A stretch of 64,000 bases of DNA from Mycolicibacterium fluoranthenivorans (GTDB lineage Bacteria; Actinomycetota; Actinomycetes; Mycobacteriales; Mycobacteriaceae). The stretch lies in the NCBI RefSeq assembly GCF_011758805.1, contig NZ_JAANOW010000001.1, forward strand, positions 3,534,001-3,598,000. Direction: 5' to 3'. Both the position numbers and the translations under genes were made by a program. A model generated the notes under the pieces. The model was given only the letters and a program-made list of their open reading frames with translations, had not been told where the DNA came from and did no database searches. Position 1 is the first letter of the stretch. Each line of letters starts with the position of its first letter. Below, one piece after another: positions 51,397-59,780 of this stretch.

Positions 51397-51414
51397 TAGG
51401 GACCAAAGTCCCTA
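51397..51414 (-). promoter_or_regulatory. DosR (DevR) box upstream of fdxA
   Basis: The 18-bp palindrome TAGGGACTTTGGTCCCTA (minus strand) matches the DosR consensus GGGACTTnnGnCCC. It is 57 bp before the fdxA start, the usual position. Confidence 0.8.
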
Positions 51415-51442
51415 TTGACCACGGTGGGTATCGAGCGGCCGC

Positions 51443-51832
51443 TCAGGGCCGACTCGACGGCGGACGGCGGCGGGTGGCGCCCCACAACCCGACGCCGATG
51501 CCGACGACCGCACCGCCCAGACCGATCACCTGCTGGCCTCGCGTCAGTTCCTTGTGCACCGGAAGACCACCCAGCAGGTCGGCCGCGTCGGCGCCACCGG
51601 ATGCCAGGAACCATCCGCGGGTGTCACCGCCGCGCAATCCGGCAGCGAGCAGCAGTCCGCCGATCAGCGCGTCGCGGTAGCCCATGGACCGCAGCAGCAG
51701 CCGCGCCGAGGGGCCAGGATCGTTGGGTTCACCCCACCACGTGTTGGCGCGCATCGGATCCACCAGGAAGGACAATCCCGATGCGAGTCGAATGCCGCCT
51801 GCGACGAGCGCCGCGCGATCGGTACCGGACAT
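51443..51832 (-). CDS. Small membrane protein (DUF4267-like)
   Basis: A 129-residue protein with about four hydrophobic segments (ALVAGGIRLASGLSFLVDP, RDALIGGLLLAAGL, ADAADLLGG, QVIGLGGAVVGIGVGLWG). The ATG at 51832 overlaps the end of the phosphodiesterase gene. Layout resembles DUF4267 proteins. Function unknown. Confidence 0.7.
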   Translation of the reverse strand: MSGTDRAALVAGGIRLASGLSFLVDPMRANTWWGEPNDPGPSARLLLRSMGYRDALIGGLLLAAGLRGGDTRGWFLASGGADAADLLGGLPVHKELTRGQQVIGLGGAVVGIGVGLWGATRRRPPSSRP

Positions 51833-51840
51833 GGCCGACC

Positions 51841-53778
51841 TCACACCAGGATCGCGTTGTCGGGGACCAGGAACGGCTCCGGCATCGAATCGGTGGGCCC
51901 GATCACGCCGGCGCCGGTGAGCAGGCCGATCAGGTTCCCCAGCACGTTCGTCGTCTGGAAGAGCACGTCGGCGACGAACTGGACCGGCAGCACCGCGATC
52001 GACGCGATGGTGCTGATCAGGAAGATGCCCTGGTTGGCCACGGCTTGCAGCTGTGCGACAACCTGGTCGGTGAACTGGTTCAGGAAGTACGGGATCGAAG
52101 CGAAGATGGTGCGCACGCTCAGGCGCACCTGCGTGCCCAGATCGGGGTAGCCGATATCGGCGATCGCCTCCTTGAGTGCGGCTTCGACACCGTTGTCCGG
52201 GGTCGCGCCGGGGCCGTGCGCGGTCAGTGGCACACCGTCGAAATCGCTCGACAACGGCGCGCCGAAGAGACTCAGGATCGTCGGCGTGATGTCGGCGATC
52301 GAGTACTGCAGGTTGACTTTCCCGTCGCCGAAGTCTGGTCCATCAGCGACCACGAATGTCGTTGTCTCGGTGGGCGTCTGGAATCCATGCCCAAAACCGA
52401 GCTGCGGCTGGTGGCCGTGGTCGGTGACCACCAGCACCGTCCAGTCCTCCCCGGTCGCGGCCTCGCGATCGGCGACGGCCTTCAGAATCAACTGGAGGTT
52501 CTCATCGGTACGGGTCAGCGCGTCCGTGTATTGAGTCGACGCGCCGCCGTGTGCGTGGCCGGCCTCATCGACCTGGACCAGGTAGCTGAACAGGAAGTTC
52601 GGGACGTCCTCGTAACCCAGGTCGACGCCCAGGATCGTCTTGACCGTCTCGTTGGCCACCGCGGTATCGGTCTGCGACCAATCGGTGTCTCCGGCGACAC
52701 GTGGGATGAGGACGGACTGATCCGCGCCATAGGTGCCCGCGCTGGAAATGTCGGTGATCACGTCCCAATCGGCGATGGTCTTGGTGACGGTGCCCCGGTT
52801 CCACGCTTCCAGCCGGTCGAACACCGTGTGCCAGACGTTGTACACCTGCGGGTTGAAGATGTTGTTGATCACGCCGCTCTTGGTATCCCATACGCCGGTC
52901 AGCATGGTCGTCCAGGACGGGTTGGAGATGGTGGTGTGCCCCTGGATGCTCGACGCACCAGCGGTGCTGGTGTCCAACAGATCCAGGAAGCTGTCGTTGT
53001 TGCCGTTGTCGTCGTTGCCGAGCAGCCGGCCCAGGCTGGTGCCGTCGATACCGATGACGAGGACATGCTGGGTCGGGGCGGCGGTGATCTGGCCGACCGC
53101 GTCACCGGTGCTGGTGCTCATGGCGCGGCTGCGCGAGGTGGTGGTGGCCGCGGTGGCACTGGACAGGCCAGCCGGCGTGGCGGGCAGCGGCAGCGGCAGC
53201 GGTAACGGGTCGGGATCGGGCGCGGGCGCGGCGGGTGTGCTCACCGCCAGGGTGGGTGCCGTCTTCACCGCGGGTTCCACGGCCTTGGCGGCGATCGGCT
53301 CGGCGCTGCTCTGCGGGGCGACGGCGGGCGCCGGATCGGGGTCCGCGGCAACGGTCGCCGGCACGGACAGCATCACCTTCTTCCGCGTGGACGTGGTGGA
53401 GCCAACCGCTGTCCCGGAGACCGATTCGGTTGCCTTGCGGACCTTTTCACCCGGTGTGCGGCTCTTCTTCGGTGTGCCGACGCCGCGTGTGGGTGTACCC
53501 GCCTTCGGTGTGGACTCCGCCGGGCGGTCGGCATCCTCGCCCGGTGTCGCACCGGTGGTGGCGTCCGTATCGGCTTTGGGCGCCGAGGAGGCCGCGCCCC
53601 CCTTGTCACTGTGGCTGTCACCGTGGCCGGTGTCGCTGCCCGGTGAGTCTCCGCTCGTACTGCTGGCACCGGTGTCGGCGGGGTCGGCATAAGCCACCGC
53701 GGTCGCGGCCGCCGATCCGGCCCCCGCGATCACCCCGGCCATGGCGACACCCAGGCATACCTGTTTGACGGTCTTCAC
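51841..53778 (-). CDS. Exported alkaline phosphatase/nucleotide pyrophosphatase-phosphodiesterase
   Basis: From the GTG at 53778 (ribosome site GGAGA) the protein has 645 residues. A signal peptide (VCLGVAMAGVIAGAGSAAATAVAYA) precedes about 200 residues of Ser/Pro/Ala/Lys-rich low complexity. The catalytic domain (about 230-570) shows VLVIGIDGTSL (metal Asp), SNPSWTTMLTG with the nucleophile Thr, DEAGHAHG and VVTDHGHQ metal ligands, the NPP arrangement. It likely hydrolyses phosphodiesters outside the membrane. Confidence 0.8.
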   Translation of the reverse strand: MKTVKQVCLGVAMAGVIAGAGSAAATAVAYADPADTGASSTSGDSPGSDTGHGDSHSDKGGAASSAPKADTDATTGATPGEDADRPAESTPKAGTPTRGVGTPKKSRTPGEKVRKATESVSGTAVGSTTSTRKKVMLSVPATVAADPDPAPAVAPQSSAEPIAAKAVEPAVKTAPTLAVSTPAAPAPDPDPLPLPLPLPATPAGLSSATAATTTSRSRAMSTSTGDAVGQITAAPTQHVLVIGIDGTSLGRLLGNDDNGNNDSFLDLLDTSTAGASSIQGHTTISNPSWTTMLTGVWDTKSGVINNIFNPQVYNVWHTVFDRLEAWNRGTVTKTIADWDVITDISSAGTYGADQSVLIPRVAGDTDWSQTDTAVANETVKTILGVDLGYEDVPNFLFSYLVQVDEAGHAHGGASTQYTDALTRTDENLQLILKAVADREAATGEDWTVLVVTDHGHQPQLGFGHGFQTPTETTTFVVADGPDFGDGKVNLQYSIADITPTILSLFGAPLSSDFDGVPLTAHGPGATPDNGVEAALKEAIADIGYPDLGTQVRLSVRTIFASIPYFLNQFTDQVVAQLQAVANQGIFLISTIASIAVLPVQFVADVLFQTTNVLGNLIGLLTGAGVIGPTDSMPEPFLVPDNAILV

Positions 53779-53909
53779 CAGACATCTCCGATCCGATATT
53801 CGACACTGGAGGCTACGCGGCCACTGACAGGCATCACACAGTTTTCGGGGATCCGCGACCACGGCCGAGCCGAGATGCCGAACACCCGATGTTTGCCGGG
53901 CGCACTGAT

Positions 53910-53915
53910 TACAGT
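53910..53915 (+). promoter_or_regulatory. -10 hexamer for leaderless exported protein gene
   Basis: TACAGT is followed by 7 nt and the GTG at 53923, identical in layout to the SGNH hydrolase start. Confidence 0.55.
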
Positions 53916-53922
53916 GCTGTTC

Positions 53923-54585
53923 GTGGGCGCGAAGCTACTGGCCGGCGACCGGCGCAAGTCGGCCGGCCGTTGGCTGGCGCTCGCGGCCTCGTTGATGCTG
54001 TCCGCGGCCATGGTCCACGCCCAGAACACCTCGCCCACACCGGATGCCGCGGCGCGTGAGCCGGGTCGGACCTCTGCCACGCCGGCCGCTGCCCCGACCG
54101 TGACGACCACCGGAGCGGCGTTGCTGGCGGCCAGTGCCCCATCCGAAGAAGCCCGGGTATTCGACTATCCACTGGCAGCGGGCGTCGCCCCGGAGAGCGG
54201 GCTGCAGCTCAAGACGATCTGGGTGGCACGCGCCATCAGCATGATGTTCCCGGAGATCAAGACCATCGGCGGTTACCGGCAGGATCCGCTGAAGTGGCAT
54301 CCGCACGGACTGGCCATCGATGTGATGATCCCGAACTACCATTCTGACGCCGGGATCGAACTCGGCAATCAGATCGCCGGGTATGCCCTGGCCAACGCGC
54401 AACGCTGGGGTGTGCTGCACGTGATCTGGCGGCAAGGCTTCTACCCCGGGATCGGTGCGCCGAGTTGGACCGCGGACTACGGCAACGAGACCGCCAACCA
54501 CTTCGACCATGTGCACATCGCCACCGACGGCGGCGGTTATCCCACCGGACACGAGACCTACTATCTGGGGTCGATGCAGTCCTAG
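53923..54585 (+). CDS. Exported M15-like (ARB_07466-type) protein
   Basis: The 220-residue protein has a signal peptide (LALAASLMLSAAMVHA) and a C-terminal domain with ISMMFPEIKTIGGYRQDPLKWHPHGLAIDVMIPN and NHFDHVHIATDGG. The His-Asp and HVH ligands resemble M15-type zinc peptidases acting on cell wall. The GTG at 53923 is used because TACAGT lies 7 nt upstream; the frame is open to 53875. Confidence 0.72.
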   Translation: MGAKLLAGDRRKSAGRWLALAASLMLSAAMVHAQNTSPTPDAAAREPGRTSATPAAAPTVTTTGAALLAASAPSEEARVFDYPLAAGVAPESGLQLKTIWVARAISMMFPEIKTIGGYRQDPLKWHPHGLAIDVMIPNYHSDAGIELGNQIAGYALANAQRWGVLHVIWRQGFYPGIGAPSWTADYGNETANHFDHVHIATDGGGYPTGHETYYLGSMQS

Positions 54586-54691
54586 CCGGCACGGACGGTT
54601 CGGTGACCTAGTGCCCTATTGTCCCGGCGGGCTGTCCCGAAGACTGATCGCTTCATGCTCACCACGTCTCGGCGCACCGACAGGGGTAGGA

Positions 54692-55060
54692 ATGATCGAT
54701 TTCGAGTTCGACGCCACACAGTCCGTGATCATCATCCGTCCGCAATCTCGGCTCCAGGCAAGAGATTTCGATACGCTCGCCAATGCCGTCGACCCACAGA
54801 TCGAGGCAGCGGGTTCCTTGGCCGGCATCATCATCGACGCTCCCACTTTTCCCGGTTGGGATGATTTCGCCGCGCTGATCCGCCACTTCCGTTTCGTCCG
54901 GGACCACCAGAAGCATGTCAAGAAGATCGCAGTGGTGACCGACTCCCCGATCGGGGATCTCGCCGAACACCTGGCGTCACACTTCATATCGGCGCAGATC
55001 AGACATTTCCCCCGCGGCCACGTCGAGTCGGCCCGACAGTGGATTGCGGGCACGTCATGA
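54692..55060 (+). CDS. SpoIIAA-like/STAS-type protein
   Basis: A 122-residue protein with SVIIIRPQSRLQARDFDTLANAVDPQIEAAGSLAGIIIDAPTFPGWDDFAALIRHFRFVRDH, then KKIAVVTDSPIGDLAEHLASHF, the SpoIIAA-like (STAS/SEC14) pattern. These proteins may bind lipids or take part in regulation. A ribosome site AGGGGTAGGA precedes the ATG. It may be cotranscribed with the downstream MgtE-N/NRAMP genes. Confidence 0.78.
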   Translation: MIDFEFDATQSVIIIRPQSRLQARDFDTLANAVDPQIEAAGSLAGIIIDAPTFPGWDDFAALIRHFRFVRDHQKHVKKIAVVTDSPIGDLAEHLASHFISAQIRHFPRGHVESARQWIAGTS

Positions 55061-55204
55061 CGCGCCTCAGCCGGAATCATGGTGTGCCCGGCGATCACGT
55101 TCTACGCTGGGGCCGCACCGCCGACCGCCGCAGGTTCGACGCCCCGATGGAGATGCACCCTGGCCAGTCATGACCCCGGGACTCGCTGGGAACGTTCCGG
55201 CCTC

Positions 55205-56056
55205 TTGTGGCTGAGCCGCGAAACGGGCCAGCAGGTGCTGCGGGCCGACGGCACGCTCGTCGGGCTGGTCGCCGACGTCTCCGTCGAACTCGATCAATCC
55301 AGCGGACCGCAGATGGTGCAGCGCCTTCTCGTCCGGCGCCGGCGAGCACCGGGCCTTCTGGTCCCGTGGACAGCGGTGGTCGAGTTCGGACGTCACGGCG
55401 TACTCCTGAACGACGGGATCGGCACGGCCGTCCCGTTCGGCCCGGACGGCGCCGGGCTTCGTGACCACGAGATCCTGCTTCTCCGCGACGTACTCGACAC
55501 CCAGGTCGTCGACATCGTCGGGCAGCGCCTGGCCCGTGTTTCGGATGTGGTGCTCAATCGAACGGCGGACGGCCGACTCGAATTGGTCGGCGCCGAAGTC
55601 GGATTCGGCGGGGTGCTGCGACGACTCGGTCTGCACCGACTGGCAGTGCGCGCCGGCGACGACGTGGTGGACTGGACCGATCTGCATCTCACCTCGGAAC
55701 GCGGCCACACCGTGCAACTCAACACGCCCCGTTCGGCCGTCCACCATCTCGACGAGTCCGGACTCGTAGCGCTCGTCGACCGGCTCGACGTCGAGTCGGC
55801 TGCCGAGGTTCTGGCGACGACGAAACCGCTTGTCGCAGCCCGGGTGATCCATGGCTCGGACCCGGTCATCGGGGAGAAGGTACTGCGAGCGATGCCCGGT
55901 GACCACGCCGCGCACATCGTGGCGGCGATGCCGTCCGCATATGCGAAGCGGTGGCTCGCCCGCCTCGCACGAGCACACGTCCATCCCGGCCGTCGTTCGC
56001 TCCGCTTCCAGGTCTGGCCGCGGCGCCGGCGGGCAACCGGCAGCAGGTCGCGATGA
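55205..56056 (+). CDS. PRC-barrel-like plus MgtE N-terminal domain protein
   Basis: The conserved part starts LLWLSRETGQQVLRADGTLVGLVADVSVEL, a PRC-barrel-like unit, repeats one more barrel (DVLDTQVVDIVGQRLARVSDVVLN), and ends with an MgtE intracellular N domain (LVALVDRLDVESAAEVLATTKPLVAARVIHGSDPVIGEKVLRAMPGDHAAHIVAAM). No membrane helices are present. The start is uncertain: TTG 55205 (283 residues) fits family alignment; the frame is open to 55079. It overlaps the transporter start by ATGA, so it is probably its magnesium-sensing regulator. Confidence 0.68.
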   Translation: MWLSRETGQQVLRADGTLVGLVADVSVELDQSSGPQMVQRLLVRRRRAPGLLVPWTAVVEFGRHGVLLNDGIGTAVPFGPDGAGLRDHEILLLRDVLDTQVVDIVGQRLARVSDVVLNRTADGRLELVGAEVGFGGVLRRLGLHRLAVRAGDDVVDWTDLHLTSERGHTVQLNTPRSAVHHLDESGLVALVDRLDVESAAEVLATTKPLVAARVIHGSDPVIGEKVLRAMPGDHAAHIVAAMPSAYAKRWLARLARAHVHPGRRSLRFQVWPRRRRATGSRSR

Positions 56057-57291
56057 AAGGCTCGACGCGACGAAGGTGGACACTCGGGTCGCTGATGGCG
56101 GTGGTGGGACCGGGTCTGCTCGCGGGACTTTCGGACGACGACCCGGCCGGCATCACCACGTACTCGGTCCTCGGCGCGGACCACGGCTACCAGCTGCTGT
56201 GGGTCCTGTTGCTCTCCACCGTCGCGCTGGTGTTGTTCCACGGGCTGGCGGCGCGCATGGGCGTGGTCACGGGCCAGGGTCTCATCGGCCTGGTTCGTCA
56301 GCGCTACGGCGTGCGACTGGGTGGCGCCACCCTCGCGGCACTGGTCATCGCCAATGTCGGCACCACCTGCGCCGAGTTCGCCGGGATTGCCGCCGGAACC
56401 GAACTCTTCGGGATCAGTCGATATCTGAGCGTCCCGGCCGCGGCACTGCTGGTATCCGTGCTGGTGTTGCGGGGCAGCTTTCACCGCGTCGAGCGCTTCC
56501 TGCTGGTGCTGTCCACGGTGTTTCTGGCCTATATCGCCTCGGGTGTCCTCGCCCATCCAGACTGGCACGCCGCCGTTCACGGGCTGATCGTGCCGAGCAT
56601 GCCCAGCGGCGGCGCGGCCGTCGCGATCGTCACCGCCACCGTGGGAACCACTCTTGCTCCGTGGGGGCTGTCTTTCATCCAGTCCTACGCCGTCGACAAG
56701 AAACTGCGGACCGCCGACCTGGCGCTCGAACGCGTCGACGTGATCACCGGAGCGCTGCTCACCGGAATCATCGGCTTCTTCGTCGTCGTGGCCTGCGCGG
56801 CGACACTGTACCGAAGCGGCCGGTCGATCCGGGATGCCGCCGATGCGGCCGTGGCGCTGCAGCCGCTCGCCGGAGGCGCGGCGTCGACCCTGTTCGCCGT
56901 CGGACTGATCGGCGCGGCCCTTCTCGCCGCCTCCGTGCTGCCGTTGTCGACCGCCTACTCGGTGTGCGAATACGCCGGAGTCGAGGCGGCGGTGGATGAT
57001 TCGTTCGGCGAGGCGAAGACCTTCTATATCACCTTCGGGGGCGTGACGCTCATCGGTGCCACCGCGGTGCTCGTGCCGACCGCGCCGCTCGTCACCATCC
57101 TGGTCGCCACCCAAGTACTGAACGCGGTGCTGCTCATACCGATACTCATCGTGATGATCGGTATCGCCAGGGACCGTGACCTCATGGGTCGTTTCACCAT
57201 CAGCCGGGCCGCCACCGCGGCGTACGTCGTCACGACGGCGGTGGTTCTCATCTGTGTCGCTGCGTTGGCGGTCACGACGGTGACCGGCTGA
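56053..57291 (+). CDS. NRAMP-family divalent metal transporter with altered metal site
   Basis: The 412-residue protein has 11 membrane helices and the Nramp fold. Helix 1 reads GPGLLAGLSDDDPAGITTYS, with DPAG in place of DPGN, and helix 6 reads TVGTTLAPWGLSFIQSYAVD without the Met-Pro-His found in Mn/Fe transporters. Loss of the Asn and Met ligands is a feature of magnesium-type Nramp relatives. Coupled to an MgtE-N protein, it likely moves Mg2+; this is inference. Confidence 0.8.
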   Translation: MKGSTRRRWTLGSLMAVVGPGLLAGLSDDDPAGITTYSVLGADHGYQLLWVLLLSTVALVLFHGLAARMGVVTGQGLIGLVRQRYGVRLGGATLAALVIANVGTTCAEFAGIAAGTELFGISRYLSVPAAALLVSVLVLRGSFHRVERFLLVLSTVFLAYIASGVLAHPDWHAAVHGLIVPSMPSGGAAVAIVTATVGTTLAPWGLSFIQSYAVDKKLRTADLALERVDVITGALLTGIIGFFVVVACAATLYRSGRSIRDAADAAVALQPLAGGAASTLFAVGLIGAALLAASVLPLSTAYSVCEYAGVEAAVDDSFGEAKTFYITFGGVTLIGATAVLVPTAPLVTILVATQVLNAVLLIPILIVMIGIARDRDLMGRFTISRAATAAYVVTTAVVLICVAALAVTTVTG

Positions 57292-57298
57292 GCGGCGC

Positions 57299-57511
57299 TC
57301 AGCGGTCGGCGCTGCCCGCCGAAGCCGTCAGGTCGGACGTATGCGCAACCCGCGGAAGAGATATCGGTGGTTCGGCGAATTCCGCGGCCGCACCGACTTC
57401 GCGAGCGAAGAAGGCGCCGACATCTCCGATCGCGCTCATCAGCGGCGCCGGGAACACCACGGTGGTGTTCTTGTCCACACCCAATTCGACCAGGGTCTGC
57501 AGGTTACGCAC
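57299..57511 (-). pseudogene. C-terminal fragment of an SPFH/stomatin (slipin) gene
   Basis: A 70-codon frame starts MRNLQTLVELGVDKNTTVVFPAPLMSAIGDVGAFFARE, which matches the conserved end of stomatin-like SPFH proteins (usually L-Q-T-L-V-E-I-G-x-E-K-N-T-T-x-V-F-P). The rest of the SPFH domain, around 200 residues, is absent and the sequence before it is not homologous. It is a remnant between the NRAMP and FUSC genes. Confidence 0.6.
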
Positions 57512-57607
57512 CTCTCCCGATGTTCAGCAGTGGCCGTCGGCCGGACGCGAAGGGTTCGAGCCGTCGATGTGCGCGGCGTGGGTGATCTGGTGACGCACAA
57601 TCGAGCG

Positions 57608-59689
57608 ATGCACCCGTCGGCGCTTCGAGACAGCGCTGTGCGCTTCATCGTCGACTCCGACCCAGGACGATTGCGGCTGCGCAGCGCAGCGGCCACCACG
57701 CTGTCGCTGGTGCTGGCCATCGTTGCGCTGCTGACGTTCACCCGGTACACCCATCAGCCGGTCACCGTGGCCATGCTGGGCGCCATCGTCGCCATGCAGT
57801 CGTCGGCGGCGGTGAAGGACAAGCAGCAACACGACCGCGTCATCACGACGCTGTTACTGCCTGTGCCGGCGGTGGGCGCGGTGGCGCTGGCGGCGGGCCT
57901 TGCCCCTTTCGACTGGGTGGCCGATGTCGGGTTCATCATCGTGCTGTTCATCGCCGTGTGGGTGCGCCGGTTCGGCCCCCGGGGCAACGCGCTGGGCATG
58001 GTCTCGTTCATGTCGTACTTCTTCGCTCTGTTCATCCACGCCACCCCCACGCAGATTCCGATCCTCGCCGCCGCCGTCGGTGTCGGGGTCTGCGCCACCC
58101 TGTTCGTGCGGGTAGTGATCCTTCCCGACCGGCCGCGCGCCGAAGTGATCCACCTGGTGCGGGCGTTACGCGGGGTCTCGATCACGGTGCTCGACGCCGT
58201 CACCAAAGACCGCAAGAAACACGATCTGTCGGCGGTGCGCCGCCGGCTGGACCGCCTCGGCGAGACCGGGTTGATGATCGATGACTGGCTGGATCGGCAC
58301 GATGCCGCGGCCACCCTCAGCGTCACCAGCGACGAGCTGGCGCTTCGCGTTTTCGATGCACAGATCTCCGTCGAGCAGTTGGCCGGTCTGCTGTGGGGCC
58401 TGGATGCTGCCGGCGAATGGACCGGCGGACTCGTCGACGCCGTCATCGCGCTTCGCATGTGCCTCCAGGACCATCCGACCCAGGAGGAGCTTCGTGCGGC
58501 CCGCAAGAGCGCGGCCGCGGCTGCCGACCGAGCCGACGTGTCCGCGGCCTCGGGTATCGCCACCGTCGTCGCCTATCGGGCGGTGCAGGCACACCTTGCC
58601 ATTCACCACATCACCACCAACGCCTTGGGTGTCTCCCCCGGGCCCCAGTCCACGCCCGAACCAGAAGCCGTGGACGAGGACGAGGACACGGGCCTGGACC
58701 CCAGCACCAAAGCCGCCATCCAGGTGGCCGTCGCCACCAGTGCGGCCACCGTGCTCGGTGAGCTGATCTCCCCCGATCGCTGGTATTGGGCCGTGCTGAC
58801 GGCCTTCCTGGTGTTCACCGGGGTCTCCACCCGCGGGGAGATCCTCACCCGGGCAGGGCATCGCATCGTCGGCACCATCGCCGGTGTGGTGGCGGGGGTC
58901 GTGCTGGCCACTCTGATCGGGCACAACCAGCCCGTACAGATCCTGGTGTTGGTGGTCTGTGTGTTCTGCGCGTTCTATCTGGTCACCGTCGCCTATGCCT
59001 GGTTGACGTTCTTCGTCACCGTGGTGCTGGCGATGCTGTACGGGTTGCTCGGCAATTTCAGCATCCAGGTCCTGGAGTTGCGCATCGCCGAGACCGCCGC
59101 CGGCGGTGCGGTCGGGATCGCCTCGGCGTATTTCGTCTTCACCACCGGCACCCGGGCGACGTTCGTCGAGAAGGCGGGTGACTACTTCGACCGGCTGACG
59201 GAAGTGATCGACGCCGGCATCGCCTCGGTGCTCGCACCGGGCGGGGAGACCGATCTCGTGGCCGAGACCCGCAGCCTCGACAACGCCCTACAGGAAGTCG
59301 TGAAGGCCGGCAAGCCACTGCAATTCGGACCGGCGGTCCGAAGCCGGCGCGGAGCTCAGCGCCTGGTGCGCGGCCTCCGCGCGGGGAACCGCTCGGCGCA
59401 TGCCCTGGCCCGCGCCGGCGTCAATGCCGCACGCGCTGATCCCGCCACCGCACCGTCGGAGTCCACCGCCATCGCGTTGCGTAGGGCGGCCGACCACGTG
59501 TGTGACACCGTCGCCGGCGTCACCCGGATGATTGCGGCCGGCGACGCCGGAGCCCAGGACAAAGCGGCGACAAACGTGATCGCAGAGGTGATGGCGACCT
59601 CGGGTATCCCGCCCGGACCTGTCCGGGCGGCAGTGCGGGCGCTGAACAATCTGGATCGGACGTTGACCGAGGTGACCAGCCGAGTCTGA
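57608..59689 (+). CDS. FUSC-family aromatic acid exporter-like protein
   Basis: The 693-residue protein has two sets of membrane helices (about 25-175 and 375-520) separated by a soluble helical stretch, typical for FUSC/YccC proteins. The second set contains ISPDRWYWAVLTAFLVFTGVSTRGEILTRAGHRIVGTIAGVVAGVVLATL, the FUSC signature. They export aromatic or organic acids. The start is ATG 57608. Confidence 0.8.
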   Translation: MHPSALRDSAVRFIVDSDPGRLRLRSAAATTLSLVLAIVALLTFTRYTHQPVTVAMLGAIVAMQSSAAVKDKQQHDRVITTLLLPVPAVGAVALAAGLAPFDWVADVGFIIVLFIAVWVRRFGPRGNALGMVSFMSYFFALFIHATPTQIPILAAAVGVGVCATLFVRVVILPDRPRAEVIHLVRALRGVSITVLDAVTKDRKKHDLSAVRRRLDRLGETGLMIDDWLDRHDAAATLSVTSDELALRVFDAQISVEQLAGLLWGLDAAGEWTGGLVDAVIALRMCLQDHPTQEELRAARKSAAAAADRADVSAASGIATVVAYRAVQAHLAIHHITTNALGVSPGPQSTPEPEAVDEDEDTGLDPSTKAAIQVAVATSAATVLGELISPDRWYWAVLTAFLVFTGVSTRGEILTRAGHRIVGTIAGVVAGVVLATLIGHNQPVQILVLVVCVFCAFYLVTVAYAWLTFFVTVVLAMLYGLLGNFSIQVLELRIAETAAGGAVGIASAYFVFTTGTRATFVEKAGDYFDRLTEVIDAGIASVLAPGGETDLVAETRSLDNALQEVVKAGKPLQFGPAVRSRRGAQRLVRGLRAGNRSAHALARAGVNAARADPATAPSESTAIALRRAADHVCDTVAGVTRMIAAGDAGAQDKAATNVIAEVMATSGIPPGPVRAAVRALNNLDRTLTEVTSRV

Positions 59690-59780
59690 GTGTCTCCTGC
59701 GAGTTTCAGTAGCGTCCGCTGATTGCCGACGCGAGCGTCAATTGGTGGTCGAAAGATCGGGTCACCAGGAAGAGGCGCAG

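Noticed and set aside
52733..53692. 319-codon plus-strand frame with Val/Gly/Ala-rich sequence opposite the exported phosphodiesterase
   Set aside because: It mirrors the low-complexity Ser/Pro/Ala region of the real gene; no domain or ribosome site.
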